Counted from the first letter of the stretch, positions 1 to 8,725 are shown. The stretch is 64,000 nt of DNA from Paenibacillus nasutitermitis (GCF_014641075.1 NZ_BMHP01000004.1:1-64000); one strand, 5' to 3'. The notes: generated from the sequence alone by a model not told the origin. Made by a program: numbers and translations.

Positions 1-627
1 TTGTTCGAAGGCTTCCACATACCGTGATAGCAGCTCACGATCAGGTTCGACATCCATCATACTAAACTCGTTAGAATGAAGTTTCGCTCGCTTCATCGTT
101 TCTCTGGCTCTTTGCAGGGCGCTGTTAACCGCTGCCGGAGATATTCCTAAAGTTTCTGCGATCTGTTTGGAGGACCATTCGAATACATCCTTCAAAATAA
201 GAACCGCACGTTGACGGGGGGGTAAGGCCTGTAAGAGTGTAATAAAACAGAGTTCAAGGGTATCTTTGCGAATGAAGATATCTTCCGGACTCCCCGAGAA
301 ATCAGGGGCAGGCCAAATCCAAGCTGAGTCAGGAAGCTTTTCGCGGAGTTCGTCGACAGGTACCGCTGGGTCGGATAGGTCAACGGGACGCGTGCGGCGT
401 TTGGCTTGTCTTAGCTTGTCCAGGCATAAGTTTGATGCAATCCGATAAACCCATGTTTTGAATGAGGAATCCTGCCTGAATGACTGCCAACTTTGCCAAA
501 CACGAATAAAGGTTTCCTGAACAGCATCGTCCGCGTCATCGATGGATCCTAACATTCTGTAACAGAACGATGTTAACTCAGGCTTTAAGTTCTCAAATAA
601 CTGAAGCTCTAATGTTGTTTCGTTCAT
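1..627 (-). CDS. ECF-type RNA polymerase sigma factor, 3' end cut by window edge
   Basis: An extracytoplasmic-function sigma factor that would direct RNA polymerase to a small regulon. The ATG at 627 follows AAAGGAGG at good spacing. Region 2 lies at about residues 15-70 (YRMLGSIDDADDAVQETF, then WVYRIASNLCLDKL). Region 4 begins near residue 145 (LPPRQRAVLILKDVF, then a helix-turn-helix around SKQIAETLGISPAAVNS). The frame is still open at base 1 after RELLSRYVEAFE. That extension past region 4 is typical of the SigJ/SigG-like subgroup, which carries a C-terminal SnoaL-like domain (family knowledge). The domain itself is outside the window, so the subgroup is inferred. No anti-sigma gene is visible on this side. 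Confidence 0.9.
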   Translation of the reverse strand, partial: MNETTLELQLFENLKPELTSFCYRMLGSIDDADDAVQETFIRVWQSWQSFRQDSSFKTWVYRIASNLCLDKLRQAKRRTRPVDLSDPAVPVDELREKLPDSAWIWPAPDFSGSPEDIFIRKDTLELCFITLLQALPPRQRAVLILKDVFEWSSKQIAETLGISPAAVNSALQRARETMKRAKLHSNEFSMMDVEPDRELLSRYVEAFEQ

Positions 628-978
628 CGTGGCCTCCTTTTGACGGGCGAAAAACCCTTTTCACACACGCCACAGAACCGATCGTCTCCATTTTATAAGC
701 CACTTATTCGTCTTTAATAAAATGAGAAAGCACTACCTGAATAATGGCACGCATCTCTGAATATAACGGTAGCTTCGTCTACAGAGTAGCATAATTCGGT
801 TCCCATCAACATTTTTAAGCGGATATTCCATCCGCTTTGTTTGCTGTAGAGGTATTACCAGCGTAGCTGATACCACCCGCAAACTAATGGATTGAAATGG
901 AAATTTTCAAGAAATTAACTTCAACATCTCTTCTGCCTCTTTTTCATAAGGGGAGCAAAAAAAGAGCCTTTCAGTTAG
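628..978. other. intergenic region without a recognisable gene
   Basis: About 350 bases between two minus-strand genes. It must hold the promoter of the sigma gene, but I could not pick out convincing -35/-10 boxes. A hairpin with 8-bp arms (AAGCGGAT/ATCCGCTT, 817-838) is not followed by a clean U-run on either strand. Near 900-960 the minus strand has a short open stretch ending EKEAEEMLKLIS and a stop. It could be the tail of a lost gene, but this is too short to assign. Confidence 0.4.
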
Positions 979-1929
979 TCATTCATAAATATTTTTTATC
1001 TTCTCTATCTTCCGCTTGATGAAATCAACTGCTTCTGCTGGCTCCAAGATTTCTGCATCCTCCCCTAAACCCCAAATCAAATTCACAAAGAATGAAAGAT
1101 TATCGATTGGGACCAAAATATGAGCCGTACCACTTCCATCTTCCCGGTAATCGATGGAATCTCCGAACGAACTCGATTCAAAAGCTCGTACACCATTAGG
1201 CGTTAAATTGACGGTCAGAGCTGTTTTCTCCATTTTTAATAATTCCGGTGCATTCCAATCCTTCACGGATCTATTGTCTACTTCTTCCAGACACTCGATG
1301 GACAGGTTCAAGCTCGCGGAATTTATTCGATCCCCACGGAATAACCGGTAAGCTTTTCGTTGAAAGCAGTAAGCCGGACAATACCAGTAGCCTTGGCTCG
1401 AATAGAGGCCAACTGGCTGAATGTCTCTGACCGATATGCCATGACTAGATTTATACTCTATAGTCACGGCGCTCCGAATCATTACGGCCTGTAGGATTGT
1501 CCTTAGACAAGCCGAGGACATCGATCGATGTGGACTCCAGATCGCGACTTTATTTTTTAATCGATCAATTTGTTCCTTTACGTCGGCGGGCAAGTAATGA
1601 TAAAACTTATGAAGAGCGGCTGCTGCTCCCTCGTCAAAAGGCAACGAACCGTAATACTGCAGAGACTGACAAGCGAAAAACATCGCGACCGCTTCGTGTT
1701 CCGAGAACGCAATTGGCGGAAGCATCCTCTCGCGCAAAAGCCTATAGCCCCCACCCCTTCCTTGTACGGAGTAAATCGGAATGCCCAATGCGCTCAATTC
1801 CTGCAAATCGCGGGTAATCGTACGAGTAGAGAGACCGAATTCCTCGGCAAGTTCCGGAACGGTAAATGATTTTTTGGCGTTGATCACCATTATGAGTTGG
1901 ACGAGCCGTTGTGATTTTAACAATAGCAT
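979..1929 (-). CDS. DeoR-type HTH transcriptional regulator with WYL domain (YafY family)
   Basis: Transcription factor with an N-terminal winged helix (QRLVQLIMVINAKKSF, PELAEEFGLSTRTITRDL) and GRGGGYRLL at the HTH boundary. A WYL domain follows in the middle (DIQPVGLYSSQGYWYCPAYC) and a WCX-like segment at the C terminus. WYL domains are thought to sense ligands or nucleic acids (family knowledge). The frame is open to an ATG at 1956, but the ATG at 1929 sits just behind AAAGGATAAGG and gives the usual family N terminus (LLLKSQRL), so I prefer 1929. It is divergent from the peroxiredoxin-like gene at 2036 across about 100 bases, so it may regulate that gene or itself (inference). Confidence 0.88.
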   Translation of the reverse strand: MLLLKSQRLVQLIMVINAKKSFTVPELAEEFGLSTRTITRDLQELSALGIPIYSVQGRGGGYRLLRERMLPPIAFSEHEAVAMFFACQSLQYYGSLPFDEGAAAALHKFYHYLPADVKEQIDRLKNKVAIWSPHRSMSSACLRTILQAVMIRSAVTIEYKSSHGISVRDIQPVGLYSSQGYWYCPAYCFQRKAYRLFRGDRINSASLNLSIECLEEVDNRSVKDWNAPELLKMEKTALTVNLTPNGVRAFESSSFGDSIDYREDGSGTAHILVPIDNLSFFVNLIWGLGEDAEILEPAEAVDFIKRKIEKIKNIYE

Positions 1930-2035
1930 CCTTATCCTTTGTGTTATATTGTGCATCTATTAAACAAGTCATGATCTGTCTAGTTTAGATGATACGCTAT
2001 ATTTGCACTTAAAAAAATAGGAGGCTGAAACCAAC

Positions 2036-2683
2036 ATGAGCGAATATATAAACCAAAAGTTCGAGGCCCAGGAAGAAGAGTTTCGTAGTCACTTACCGGC
2101 AGAGTATCAAATTCTTCAAAAATCGATCGAATATCTACAAAGATCAGGAATCGCGGGTGGCTTGCAAGTCGGTGACATAGCTCCTGACTTTACGTTGATG
2201 GATGCGCTCGGTAGAGAGATTAATCTAACTGAAGAGATAGCCAAAGGACCCGTCATTTTGATTTTTTATCGCGGGGGCTGGTGCCCTTTCTGCAACCTTC
2301 AGCTGCGAGCTTTTCAAGAGGTGTTGCCGCAGTTCCAGGAACTTGGAGCTTCACTAATCGCGGTTTCACCCCAAAGTCCGGATAACACCTTAAGCCAACA
2401 AGAAAAAGAGGAACTTTCTTTCCTTGTAACGAGCGACACGGATGGGTGCGTGGCGAGTCAATATCATGTTTTGTACGAGGTTTCGGGTTCGCTCAAGGGT
2501 ATGTACGAGAAATTAGAAATCAATTTGGCGGAATATAATGCAACGGACCGTTGGTTTTTGCCGGTATCGGCAACGTACGTGATCGACAGTAATGCCATGA
2601 TTCGATACGCCCATGTCGATCCGAACTTTATGCGTATGTTGGAGCCTGAAAAAATTTTACAAGTACTGAGAACCCTAAGCTAG
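2036..2683 (+). CDS. AhpC/TSA-family peroxiredoxin-like protein
   Basis: Thioredoxin-fold peroxiredoxin-like protein of 215 aa. The first 45 residues are helical and charged. The AhpC/TSA domain starts at LQVGDIAPDFTLMDALG, with the active-site strand VILIFYRGGWCPFCNLQL near residues 75-92. The CPFC pair is CXXC-like rather than the classic PxxxTxxC peroxidatic site. It therefore belongs to the peroxiredoxin-like group often annotated as AhpC/TSA antioxidant enzymes, and peroxide reduction is inferred. The ATG follows AGGAGG with 10-base spacing. A terminator at 2706-2745 ends the transcript, so it is monocistronic. The divergent WYL regulator is its likely controller. Confidence 0.88.
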   Translation: MSEYINQKFEAQEEEFRSHLPAEYQILQKSIEYLQRSGIAGGLQVGDIAPDFTLMDALGREINLTEEIAKGPVILIFYRGGWCPFCNLQLRAFQEVLPQFQELGASLIAVSPQSPDNTLSQQEKEELSFLVTSDTDGCVASQYHVLYEVSGSLKGMYEKLEINLAEYNATDRWFLPVSATYVIDSNAMIRYAHVDPNFMRMLEPEKILQVLRTLS

Positions 2684-2705
2684 ACGTAATCCCCAAATAT
2701 TACGC

Positions 2706-2745
2706 AATCCGGATTCCTTAATTAGGGATCCGGATTATTTGCTTT
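2706..2745 (+). terminator. Rho-independent terminator after the peroxiredoxin-like gene
   Basis: Inverted repeat AATCCGGATTCC / GGGATCCGGATT with one G-U pair and a short loop, followed by a T-rich tract. It lies 20 bases past the stop codon. Confidence 0.7.
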
Positions 2746-2822
2746 ACTATGGGACGATAGGGAAAAGCCTAGCGACACTAGAAGCGGCTTTCACAAGGCA
2801 ATAAGAAATGATGAGCGGGTGA

Positions 2823-3836
2823 TCAGTCGAGACGGATGACAATTTTGCCAAAACGCGGCTGTTCTTTTAAATATTTTAAGGCTGATTCAGCCTCGTCGAA
2901 ATGAAATATACGATCAATGACAGGCCTCAACTGATTGTCGGCAATGAAGCGGTTCATAGCATCAAAGTGCACACGGTTGCCAACGGCAATGGACCATAAA
3001 GAGTATACATTAGAGACGAGGGAGTTGAAGTCAACCGTACTCACCGCATCGGCAAGGCCTCCGATCAAGCTGATCTGTCCCTCGAAGTCAGTTGACATGA
3101 TCGATTTTTCGAGCGTGCCGGCGCCACCAACCTCCACTACGCGATCGACACCACGGCCATCCGTCAATTCACGTACGGCCATATGCCAATCCGGCACTTC
3201 ATTGTAATTGATCACATCGTCGGCACCTAAATCTTTAAGCCTTTGCGCTTTCTCTTCACTTGAAGTCGTTGCGATTACGCGTGCGCCGAGTCGTTTGGCA
3301 AATTGAAGAGCGAAGAGAGATACGCCACCCGAGCCGAGAGTAAGTATCGTGTTCCCGGCTTCCGTCGGTCGGCCGCAATGGAGCGCATTCCATGCCGTAA
3401 CGCCAGCGCAAGGCAATGTCGCAGCTTCCTCGAAGGAAAGATGGTCGGGAATATGGACAAGCGCGTCTTCACTAAGAACGACATACTCGGTCAACATACC
3501 GTTAATCGAGCCGCCGATCTGCGCAGCGTTTTCCAAACTGAAGGGACCATGGGTCCAGTTCGGAAAGATAGAAGCTGCAACTCGGTCACCTGGCTTCACT
3601 CGGGTCGTGCCTTCCCCAATCTGTACAACTTCGCCGGCTCCGTCCGAAACCGGAATAACGTCCGGTAGAACCGGTAGCGGGTAGAAGCCTTGGAAAATAA
3701 TCATGATTTCCCGAAAATTGAGTGAGCAAGCTCGTACCCTAACAAGTACTTCTCCCGGACCGGGAACCGGTATATCATGTTCCTTAATGGTAAGTCCCGC
3801 AAGTCCCATACCCATATTGATATGATAGCTTTTCAA
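2823..3836 (-). CDS. zinc-independent MDR-family NAD(P)-dependent oxidoreductase (quinone-oxidoreductase-like)
   Basis: Medium-chain dehydrogenase/reductase of 337 aa. The N-terminal GroES-like part contains PGPGEVLVRVRACSLNFRE, where LNFRE replaces the zinc-binding CGSD of alcohol dehydrogenases. No Cys-rich structural-zinc loop is present. The Rossmann part has TLGSGGVSLFALQFAK, then ATTSSEEKAQRLKDLGADDV. These features fit NADPH:quinone or enoyl reductases; the substrate is unknown. The ATG follows AAAGGAGGAG. It lies 17 bases downstream of the NTF2-like gene on the same strand and is probably co-transcribed with it. The 4279-4301 operator would then control both. Confidence 0.88.
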   Translation of the reverse strand: MKSYHINMGMGLAGLTIKEHDIPVPGPGEVLVRVRACSLNFREIMIIFQGFYPLPVLPDVIPVSDGAGEVVQIGEGTTRVKPGDRVAASIFPNWTHGPFSLENAAQIGGSINGMLTEYVVLSEDALVHIPDHLSFEEAATLPCAGVTAWNALHCGRPTEAGNTILTLGSGGVSLFALQFAKRLGARVIATTSSEEKAQRLKDLGADDVINYNEVPDWHMAVRELTDGRGVDRVVEVGGAGTLEKSIMSTDFEGQISLIGGLADAVSTVDFNSLVSNVYSLWSIAVGNRVHFDAMNRFIADNQLRPVIDRIFHFDEAESALKYLKEQPRFGKIVIRLD

Positions 3837-3853
3837 ATAAACTCCTCCTTTAT

Positions 3854-4234
3854 TTATAACTCGTCAGAAAATTGGTAGTCAGACAGGATACGGCCATCAC
3901 CGCCTAATACGATAAAGACAGTTCCCAGAGCAGCTGCCTTACCGCCATCCTGCGGCAGCATAACCCACTGGAGTCTCATAACATTATGATGACTGGCAGC
4001 ATTGTCAAGAGCCTTAAAAACATACTTACCCGTGCCGACAAATTCCCCGTACGCTTCGGTAATTCGGGTCTCAATCGCATCGTGTCCATGCGCTTCGAGT
4101 GTCTCCGTATAATGGCTAGCATCCTCTGACCAAAGTTCTGCGATTACCCTTCTACGGTGACCGACGTCCGTCTCGTTCCATACCTCGCTGTAGCGCTGCA
4201 CGAATGTACTGATCTCATTCAAAATATCCACCAA
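3854..4234 (-). CDS. SnoaL/NTF2-like small protein
   Basis: 126 aa, the length of a single nuclear-transport-factor-2-like cone domain. Typical features are the N-terminal helix (FVQRYSEVWNETD), LWSEDASHYTETLEAHGHDA, and an aromatic strand near LQWVMLPQDG. Such proteins are small-molecule enzymes (isomerases, hydrolases) or ligand binders, and the function here is not visible. It is first in a two-gene operon with the MDR oxidoreductase. The pair resembles small detoxification or redox modules governed by a local repressor, but no regulator gene is adjacent. Confidence 0.85.
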   Translation of the reverse strand: MVDILNEISTFVQRYSEVWNETDVGHRRRVIAELWSEDASHYTETLEAHGHDAIETRITEAYGEFVGTGKYVFKALDNAASHHNVMRLQWVMLPQDGGKAAALGTVFIVLGGDGRILSDYQFSDEL

Positions 4235-4278
4235 TCCTTCTCATATTTTGTTGGTTGCATGAGTAAATGTAGCATATT

Positions 4279-4301
4279 AACAAGACAAATCTTGTCTTGT
4301 T
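4279..4301. promoter_or_regulatory. perfect inverted-repeat operator upstream of the NTF2-like/MDR operon
   Basis: AACAAGACAA, a 3-base spacer, then TTGTCTTGTT: perfect 10-bp arms. It lies 45 bases upstream of the NTF2-like start codon, where a promoter is expected. The form fits a dimeric TetR-, MarR- or HxlR-type repressor site, but the cognate regulator is unknown. Confidence 0.65.
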
Positions 4302-4330
4302 TTATCAACTCAACAATAAATACTAAAGCT

Positions 4331-4701
4331 ATGCCTTGGGGCTTGGTTGTTAAGAAATTTCTGGAAACACCTCACAGAACGCAGATCCGGGAGTTCTTTG
4401 GGTTCAGAGAGGATACGATAGAGGACGCTCAGGAAGTGACAGAATGGCTATGCCAACATGTTCTGCATCACGATCATGAATTTGAGCATTTAAAGGAACG
4501 CGTTTACCGACGATTCCATGAATTAAAAATCGTACCTCCCACGCTGGACCGCATTGTATCATTAAAGATGTCCTGTACCCCGTTGTAAACGAACAAACGT
4601 TAAAAGATTTGGTCAAGGAATTTAAGCATACCGGACCCCTTTATGGCACATTCCGATTGGACATGAAGGAAAGACTTCCATTGGAGGGTGAGCTGGCATG
4701 A
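4331..4701 (+). pseudogene. Tn3-family transposase relic (DUF4158-type N-terminal segment plus a later fragment)
   Basis: The translated segment from about 4340 to 4560 contains HRTQIREFFGFR, EVTEWLCQHVLHHDHEFEHL and ERVYRRFHELKIVPPTLDRI. This matches the DUF4158-type N-terminal region of Tn3-family transposases as I remember it. The frame then shifts, and another piece (NEQTLKDLVKEFKHTGPLY) resembles a later part of the same family before a stop at 4699-4701. An intact enzyme is close to 1000 residues and has a DDE domain, so most of the gene is missing. No start codon or terminal repeat could be identified. It is directly followed by a recombinase relic. Confidence 0.6.
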
Positions 4702-5205
4702 TTGAAAAACGATTATCCGCAAAAAAAGAAAGCCCGGGAACTGGCGAAGTATCTTCGCGCAGAACGACCGGACTATGCTTCCTTAAAAAGTTTGTTTCAG
4801 CATCTAAGGAGCGAGCTTGAAATTGAGGTTCCAAAATCATCAAAGAAGCTACCTTACGTGCCGACAGAAGAAGAATTAAAAAGATACTATGAAGTGGTTT
4901 GGAAGGCCAAGAATTTTCAGGATATGATGATCGTGAAAACTCTAATGTATACAGGTGTCCGGGTCAGTGAGTTAATCAGCATTAAGCTGGTGGACATCGA
5001 TTTTCATTACTGTCAGATCAGGATCAACAAAGGAAAAGGCAGCAAAGACCGCATTGTTCCATTTCCTCAGACTTTCAAAGAACTGCTGGCAATGCACGCT
5101 GATTCGATGAAAAAGAAGCAAGCGGCCTATTTGTTTGAGTCTTCATGGAAGAAATAGTACACGGACAGGGGAGTCCGCAGATTTTGGCTAAATATCTGGA
5201 GTGTT
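4702..5205 (+). pseudogene. tyrosine recombinase (phage-integrase family), broken
   Basis: Open from a TTG at 4702 to a TAG at 5155. The catalytic domain begins near residue 50 (LPYVPTEEELKRYYE) and contains MYTGVRVSELISIKL with the first catalytic Arg, followed by INKGKGSKDRIVPFP. After the TAG the same frame reads YTDRGVRRF, which would be expected to continue the protein. The stop therefore looks like a nonsense mutation, and the C-terminal HxxR and Tyr motifs are missing. Transposons of the Tn4430 type carry a tyrosine recombinase beside the transposase (family knowledge), so this and the upstream relic probably derive from one element. The gene order differs from Tn4430, so this is inference. 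Confidence 0.7.
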
Positions 5206-5443
5206 AATTCCCGCCTCGGTATTGGAAGTTTCATTATAATAAGGATTTACCCCGGAACCCATTGCCGCAATCTTTGCTCCTTAGATGGCAGTTGCGGGAA
5301 AGAGAACGTTTTATTGAAAAAACACATTCTACAATTAAATTTAGTTATAATAGAATCAACTTTATAATTAGGGAAAAATCAATTATGAAATGGATTCAAT
5401 AATACAAACGCATTCTAAATCAGGTTGCAGAAGGGTTAGGATC

Positions 5444-6907
5444 ATGCAGGAATTGGGCATTTTTGTAAAAACATTTTTTGCGAATATCAGTATCATGCTT
5501 CTGCTGATGTATTTAGCGAGTCTCGTATATAAATATCTGATCTACAAGCTCACGCCTGGTTGGAAAGAAGCCCTGTTTGTCGTACTGGTCATTCTCGGGG
5601 GCTGGGCATCGATGCAGTACGGCTTCCGGTTCAGCTCGGGTACCCTATTCGATCTCCGGTTTATGACCATTATTATCGCCCCGATGTTTGTCCGTCACCA
5701 GGCATCGATCATCGTTATCGGTGCAGGCGTAGCTCTCGCCCGGCTCACCTTTGGCCTGAACGAGGCTGCAGTGGTCGGCTCCATCAATATGCTGGTGATG
5801 AGCGCGGCCTGTTATTTTGTGGTAAGGGAAGCTGCACGCAGGCGTTTTGGATTCTACAAGAAGATGGTGACGGTCATTTTCTCTGTAAATACCATAAACG
5901 TCATTTTTATTGCCTTGTTCGGTGTCATCCCGATGGAGCATTATTTGTGGAGAATAGCCCCCGGCTCCTATATTTTAAGCGTGATCCTCAGTTTTATGTT
6001 TGTACTGATTCTCCGGGAGTTCATTATGGAGGCCAACCGCAAGCAGGAGCTGCTCTTATATAATGAGCGGCTGGAGGAGCAGCACCGCCTCGCCGAGAAG
6101 AGAACGGCGGAGCTTCAAGCAGCAAAAATTGAACTGGAGAGGAAAAATGAGCTGGTCATGCTGGCCTCCCGTTATAAATCGGAGTTTCTGGCCAATATGT
6201 CCCATGAGGTACGTACACCGCTTAATTCCATGCTGGTATTGGCCCAATTGCTGCAGGACAATTCGGACGGGAATCTCTCTGAGGGAGAGGTCAGGTACGC
6301 AAGCATTATCCACTCTTCCGGGGAGGATCTTCTGAAGCTGATCAGCGATGTGCTTGATATGTCCAAGATCGAAGCCGGTCATATGGAAGTGAACCGGGAG
6401 GAATTCAGCGTCAGTGAGCTGCTTCAGCATTTCAAGTATACGTTTGGACCGGTTGCACTGAAGAAAAATATCAATTTGACGGTGAAGCGGGAATTCGGGG
6501 TTCCGGAGTTTTTGTATACGGATGTGCAGCGGGTGCGGCAAATATTGAACAATATGTTGTCCAACGCCGTGAAATTTACAGCCTTCGGCAGTATTCAACT
6601 GGTCGTCTATAAGGCGGTGGAGGTTGAAGAGGCAGGCAGCGGGGAAGTCCGGCCGGGTGACTGGCTTGCTTTTTCTGTGCAGGATACCGGAATCGGCGTC
6701 CCCAAAGACAAACATTCCCTCATATTTGAAGCCTTTCAGCAGCTGGATGGATCGACAAGCCGAACCTACGGCGGAACGGGTCTGGGTCTGTCCATCTCCA
6801 AGCAGTTCGCGGAGCTGCTTGGGGGGGTTATCGGACTGGAAAGCGAGAAGGGACGCGGCAGCCGGTTTACGCTATATCTGCCCTGGAAGGAGGCAGCTGC
6901 GGTTTGA
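5444..6907 (+). CDS. sensor histidine kinase with 5TM (5TMR-LYT-like) sensor region
   Basis: Membrane kinase of 487 aa. Five or six hydrophobic segments span about residues 5-190 and include RFSSGTLFDLRFMTIIIAPM, the style of the 5TMR_LYT module seen in LytS-type sensors. A coiled coil follows (about 195-240). HisKA has FLANMSHEVRTPLNSML with the phospho-acceptor His. The ATPase domain shows LNNMLSNAVKFT (N box), VQDTGIGVP (G1) and YGGTGLGLSIS (G2). The frame is open from 5390, but the ATG at 5444 follows AGAAGGGTTAGG and starts directly before the first membrane helix. No response regulator is adjacent, so it is an orphan whose partner is elsewhere. It ends at a terminator shared with the convergent anti-sigma gene. 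Confidence 0.93.
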   Translation: MQELGIFVKTFFANISIMLLLMYLASLVYKYLIYKLTPGWKEALFVVLVILGGWASMQYGFRFSSGTLFDLRFMTIIIAPMFVRHQASIIVIGAGVALARLTFGLNEAAVVGSINMLVMSAACYFVVREAARRRFGFYKKMVTVIFSVNTINVIFIALFGVIPMEHYLWRIAPGSYILSVILSFMFVLILREFIMEANRKQELLLYNERLEEQHRLAEKRTAELQAAKIELERKNELVMLASRYKSEFLANMSHEVRTPLNSMLVLAQLLQDNSDGNLSEGEVRYASIIHSSGEDLLKLISDVLDMSKIEAGHMEVNREEFSVSELLQHFKYTFGPVALKKNINLTVKREFGVPEFLYTDVQRVRQILNNMLSNAVKFTAFGSIQLVVYKAVEVEEAGSGEVRPGDWLAFSVQDTGIGVPKDKHSLIFEAFQQLDGSTSRTYGGTGLGLSISKQFAELLGGVIGLESEKGRGSRFTLYLPWKEAAAV

Positions 6908-6971
6908 ATCCAAGGTGGCTACCGGGGGCGGTGACGCTTGACACAAAAAGCTATACGCAAGTTTCCCGATG

Positions 6972-7012
6972 AAAAAAGCAGCCCTGAGTGAAATCAGACG
7001 CTGCTTTTTTTG
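6972..7012. terminator. bidirectional terminator between histidine kinase and anti-sigma genes
   Basis: AAAAAAGCAGC and GCTGCTTTTTTT flank a short interior containing TGA/TCA pairs. The A-run and T-run make it work on both strands, matching the convergent genes that end at 6907 and 7020. Confidence 0.8.
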
Positions 7013-7019
7013 CTGCTTG

Positions 7020-8162
7020 TCAGGGAACCGGAATTTCAACGGCAAACGAGTCCAGCGGTTTTTCCTGGTAAGTCTCATCGGTATCGGGCTGCGGAAAGAC
7101 CATTAGGATGGGTACAATCTTGACGTTCCTGGCACCGTCGGGAAGGGGATCGGTAAATAGCCGGATATCCTCCTGGCTTGTCTGCTGATCCATCGGCAGG
7201 GAGCGGTCCTTGGCGCGGCTGCTGCTGATCGAGGTAATGACAGAAAGGTCGCTATCTGAGGCTGTGACCTTGTATTTTATGCCGTATCGGGTACGCGAAT
7301 CAAGCGATGGACCGTATTTTTTCATGATCGCTGCAGGTATCTCCCAGTGGAAATTCCACTCCGAGGCAACGGGTGACAAACGGGACCGTACAACGCCAAA
7401 GCGGATATTCTCACGCTCTCTGGTATATTCCTTTCCGTAGGACTGGACGGCGACGGTTCCGGATTTGCGAATGTCGATCGCGAAGCTCCAGTCACCGGCC
7501 ATTGTGGTTTGGCCGGCTGCATCCGGCGTGGAGATCGCGAGCTTAGGCACGCTGATGTTCAATGGGAACTGATCGGGAAGCGGCGAATCAAAGAAATAAT
7601 TGACGATGCCGACCCTGTCTTCTCCCCATAGGCTGCTGGAATCGGACTTAAGCGTACCCGGGGCCATTTTTTTGATGGATGGGTCCAGCTGGAAAGCGGG
7701 CGTGATAAACGTCTGCTTCGGCACGCTGCCGTCCTGCTTCGCGAGGGAATAACTGAAGGATAACCGCAGGCCGTCGAAGCGCGCTTCGTGAATGCGGAGC
7801 GTGTAGCCGCTGCTTGTTTTCTCGGCGAGAACAGGAAGCTCTTCGGGCGTCTCAGTCTCAAGCTCCCTGGACAGTCCTTTGTCGCCCATCCAGGAGAATA
7901 CGGAATGGATATAAGGTTTGACCGATTCGGCGAATGTACTGTCCTTCATAACGAACGCCGATGCCGTAAGCACGATGCAGCCGGCCAGGCATGACGCGAT
8001 GATGCTGCGGGCCCTGTTTCTTCCTCTGCGCCTGTCCGGCTTGCCGGGCAAATTGGCAAGCGTCTGATCAATGCGGGTTCTTACTATCACCGGTATGCCT
8101 TCTCCCTGTAGACGCAGATGCTCCTTGATATGCTTGTCCAAATCAGAATGTGCGGGGTTCAT
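7020..8162 (-). CDS. DUF4179-type anti-sigma factor
   Basis: Single-pass membrane protein of 380 aa encoded directly downstream of an ECF sigma gene. A cytoplasmic N-terminal part of about 45 residues probably binds sigma, followed by one membrane helix (SIIASCLAGCIVLTASAFVM). The extracytoplasmic part opens with the DUF4179-like segment (SVKPYIHSVFSWMGDKGLS) and then beta-rich sequence. In such pairs the anti-sigma holds the sigma until a surface signal releases it (family knowledge). I chose the ATG at 8162 over 8177 because GGGAGGG precedes it and it overlaps the sigma stop as ATGA, implying translational coupling. The signal sensed is unknown. Confidence 0.85.
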   Translation of the reverse strand: MNPAHSDLDKHIKEHLRLQGEGIPVIVRTRIDQTLANLPGKPDRRRGRNRARSIIASCLAGCIVLTASAFVMKDSTFAESVKPYIHSVFSWMGDKGLSRELETETPEELPVLAEKTSSGYTLRIHEARFDGLRLSFSYSLAKQDGSVPKQTFITPAFQLDPSIKKMAPGTLKSDSSSLWGEDRVGIVNYFFDSPLPDQFPLNISVPKLAISTPDAAGQTTMAGDWSFAIDIRKSGTVAVQSYGKEYTRERENIRFGVVRSRLSPVASEWNFHWEIPAAIMKKYGPSLDSRTRYGIKYKVTASDSDLSVITSISSSRAKDRSLPMDQQTSQEDIRLFTDPLPDGARNVKIVPILMVFPQPDTDETYQEKPLDSFAVEIPVP

Positions 8163-8695
8163 CGCAATCCCTCCCATGCTTCCGTCTCTTTCATTAAAGC
8201 GGCGAGCTTCATTCGCGCCCGGTACAGGCGGGATTTGACGTTGCTTTCGGTTAAATCCAGCATCTGCGCAATATCCCTTACGGAGATGTCATCCATATAA
8301 TAGAGCACCACCACCTCTTTGTGCTCCATATCCAATCCGCTGAGCAGGTCCTCCATTTCCAATTGCGCAGAAGGATTGACGTGCGGGTCTGCTAGCTCGA
8401 CGCCATCCCTCATGGGGACATATTTGCTGTTATGCCGATTGATCTGCCTGCATGCGTTAATCAGAATCCGAACCAGCCAAGTCCGGAAGTAAGCGGGTTC
8501 CCGCAAGCTTCCGATTCCGTTATAGGCATTTAATATGGCTTCTTGAATAGCGTCGGCAGTGTCCGTTTCGGACTTTAACAAGTTCCTGGCTATCGCGTAC
8601 ATCATTGCTTCATTGTCTCGTATTAAGCCGATGAACGCTTCTCTTGATCCCTGCCGGGCCTCCCGGACGGCTGCGAATGCATCCAATGGCTGCAT
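8159..8695 (-). CDS. ECF RNA polymerase sigma factor paired with DUF4179 anti-sigma
   Basis: 178-aa sigma factor. Region 2 is visible as AFIGLIRDNEAMMYAIARNL and DAIQEAILNAYNGI, followed by FRTWLVRILINACRQ. Region 4 has LDMEHKEVVVLYYMDDIS and the helix-turn-helix VRDIAQMLDLTESNVKSRLY. The frame is open to 8746, but the ATG at 8695 follows GAAGGAAAGG. The longer start would overlap the probable autoregulatory promoter at 8726-8755, so I prefer 8695. The stop overlaps the anti-sigma start by four bases. Confidence 0.88.
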   Translation of the reverse strand: MQPLDAFAAVREARQGSREAFIGLIRDNEAMMYAIARNLLKSETDTADAIQEAILNAYNGIGSLREPAYFRTWLVRILINACRQINRHNSKYVPMRDGVELADPHVNPSAQLEMEDLLSGLDMEHKEVVVLYYMDDISVRDIAQMLDLTESNVKSRLYRARMKLAALMKETEAWEGLR

Positions 8696-8725
8696 CTCCT
8701 TTCCTTCTTCGGCGTCCCGATAGGT

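Noticed and set aside
817..838. Hairpin AAGCGGAT/ATCCGCTT as a terminator
   Set aside because: It has no proper T-run and no gene ends nearby on the matching strand.
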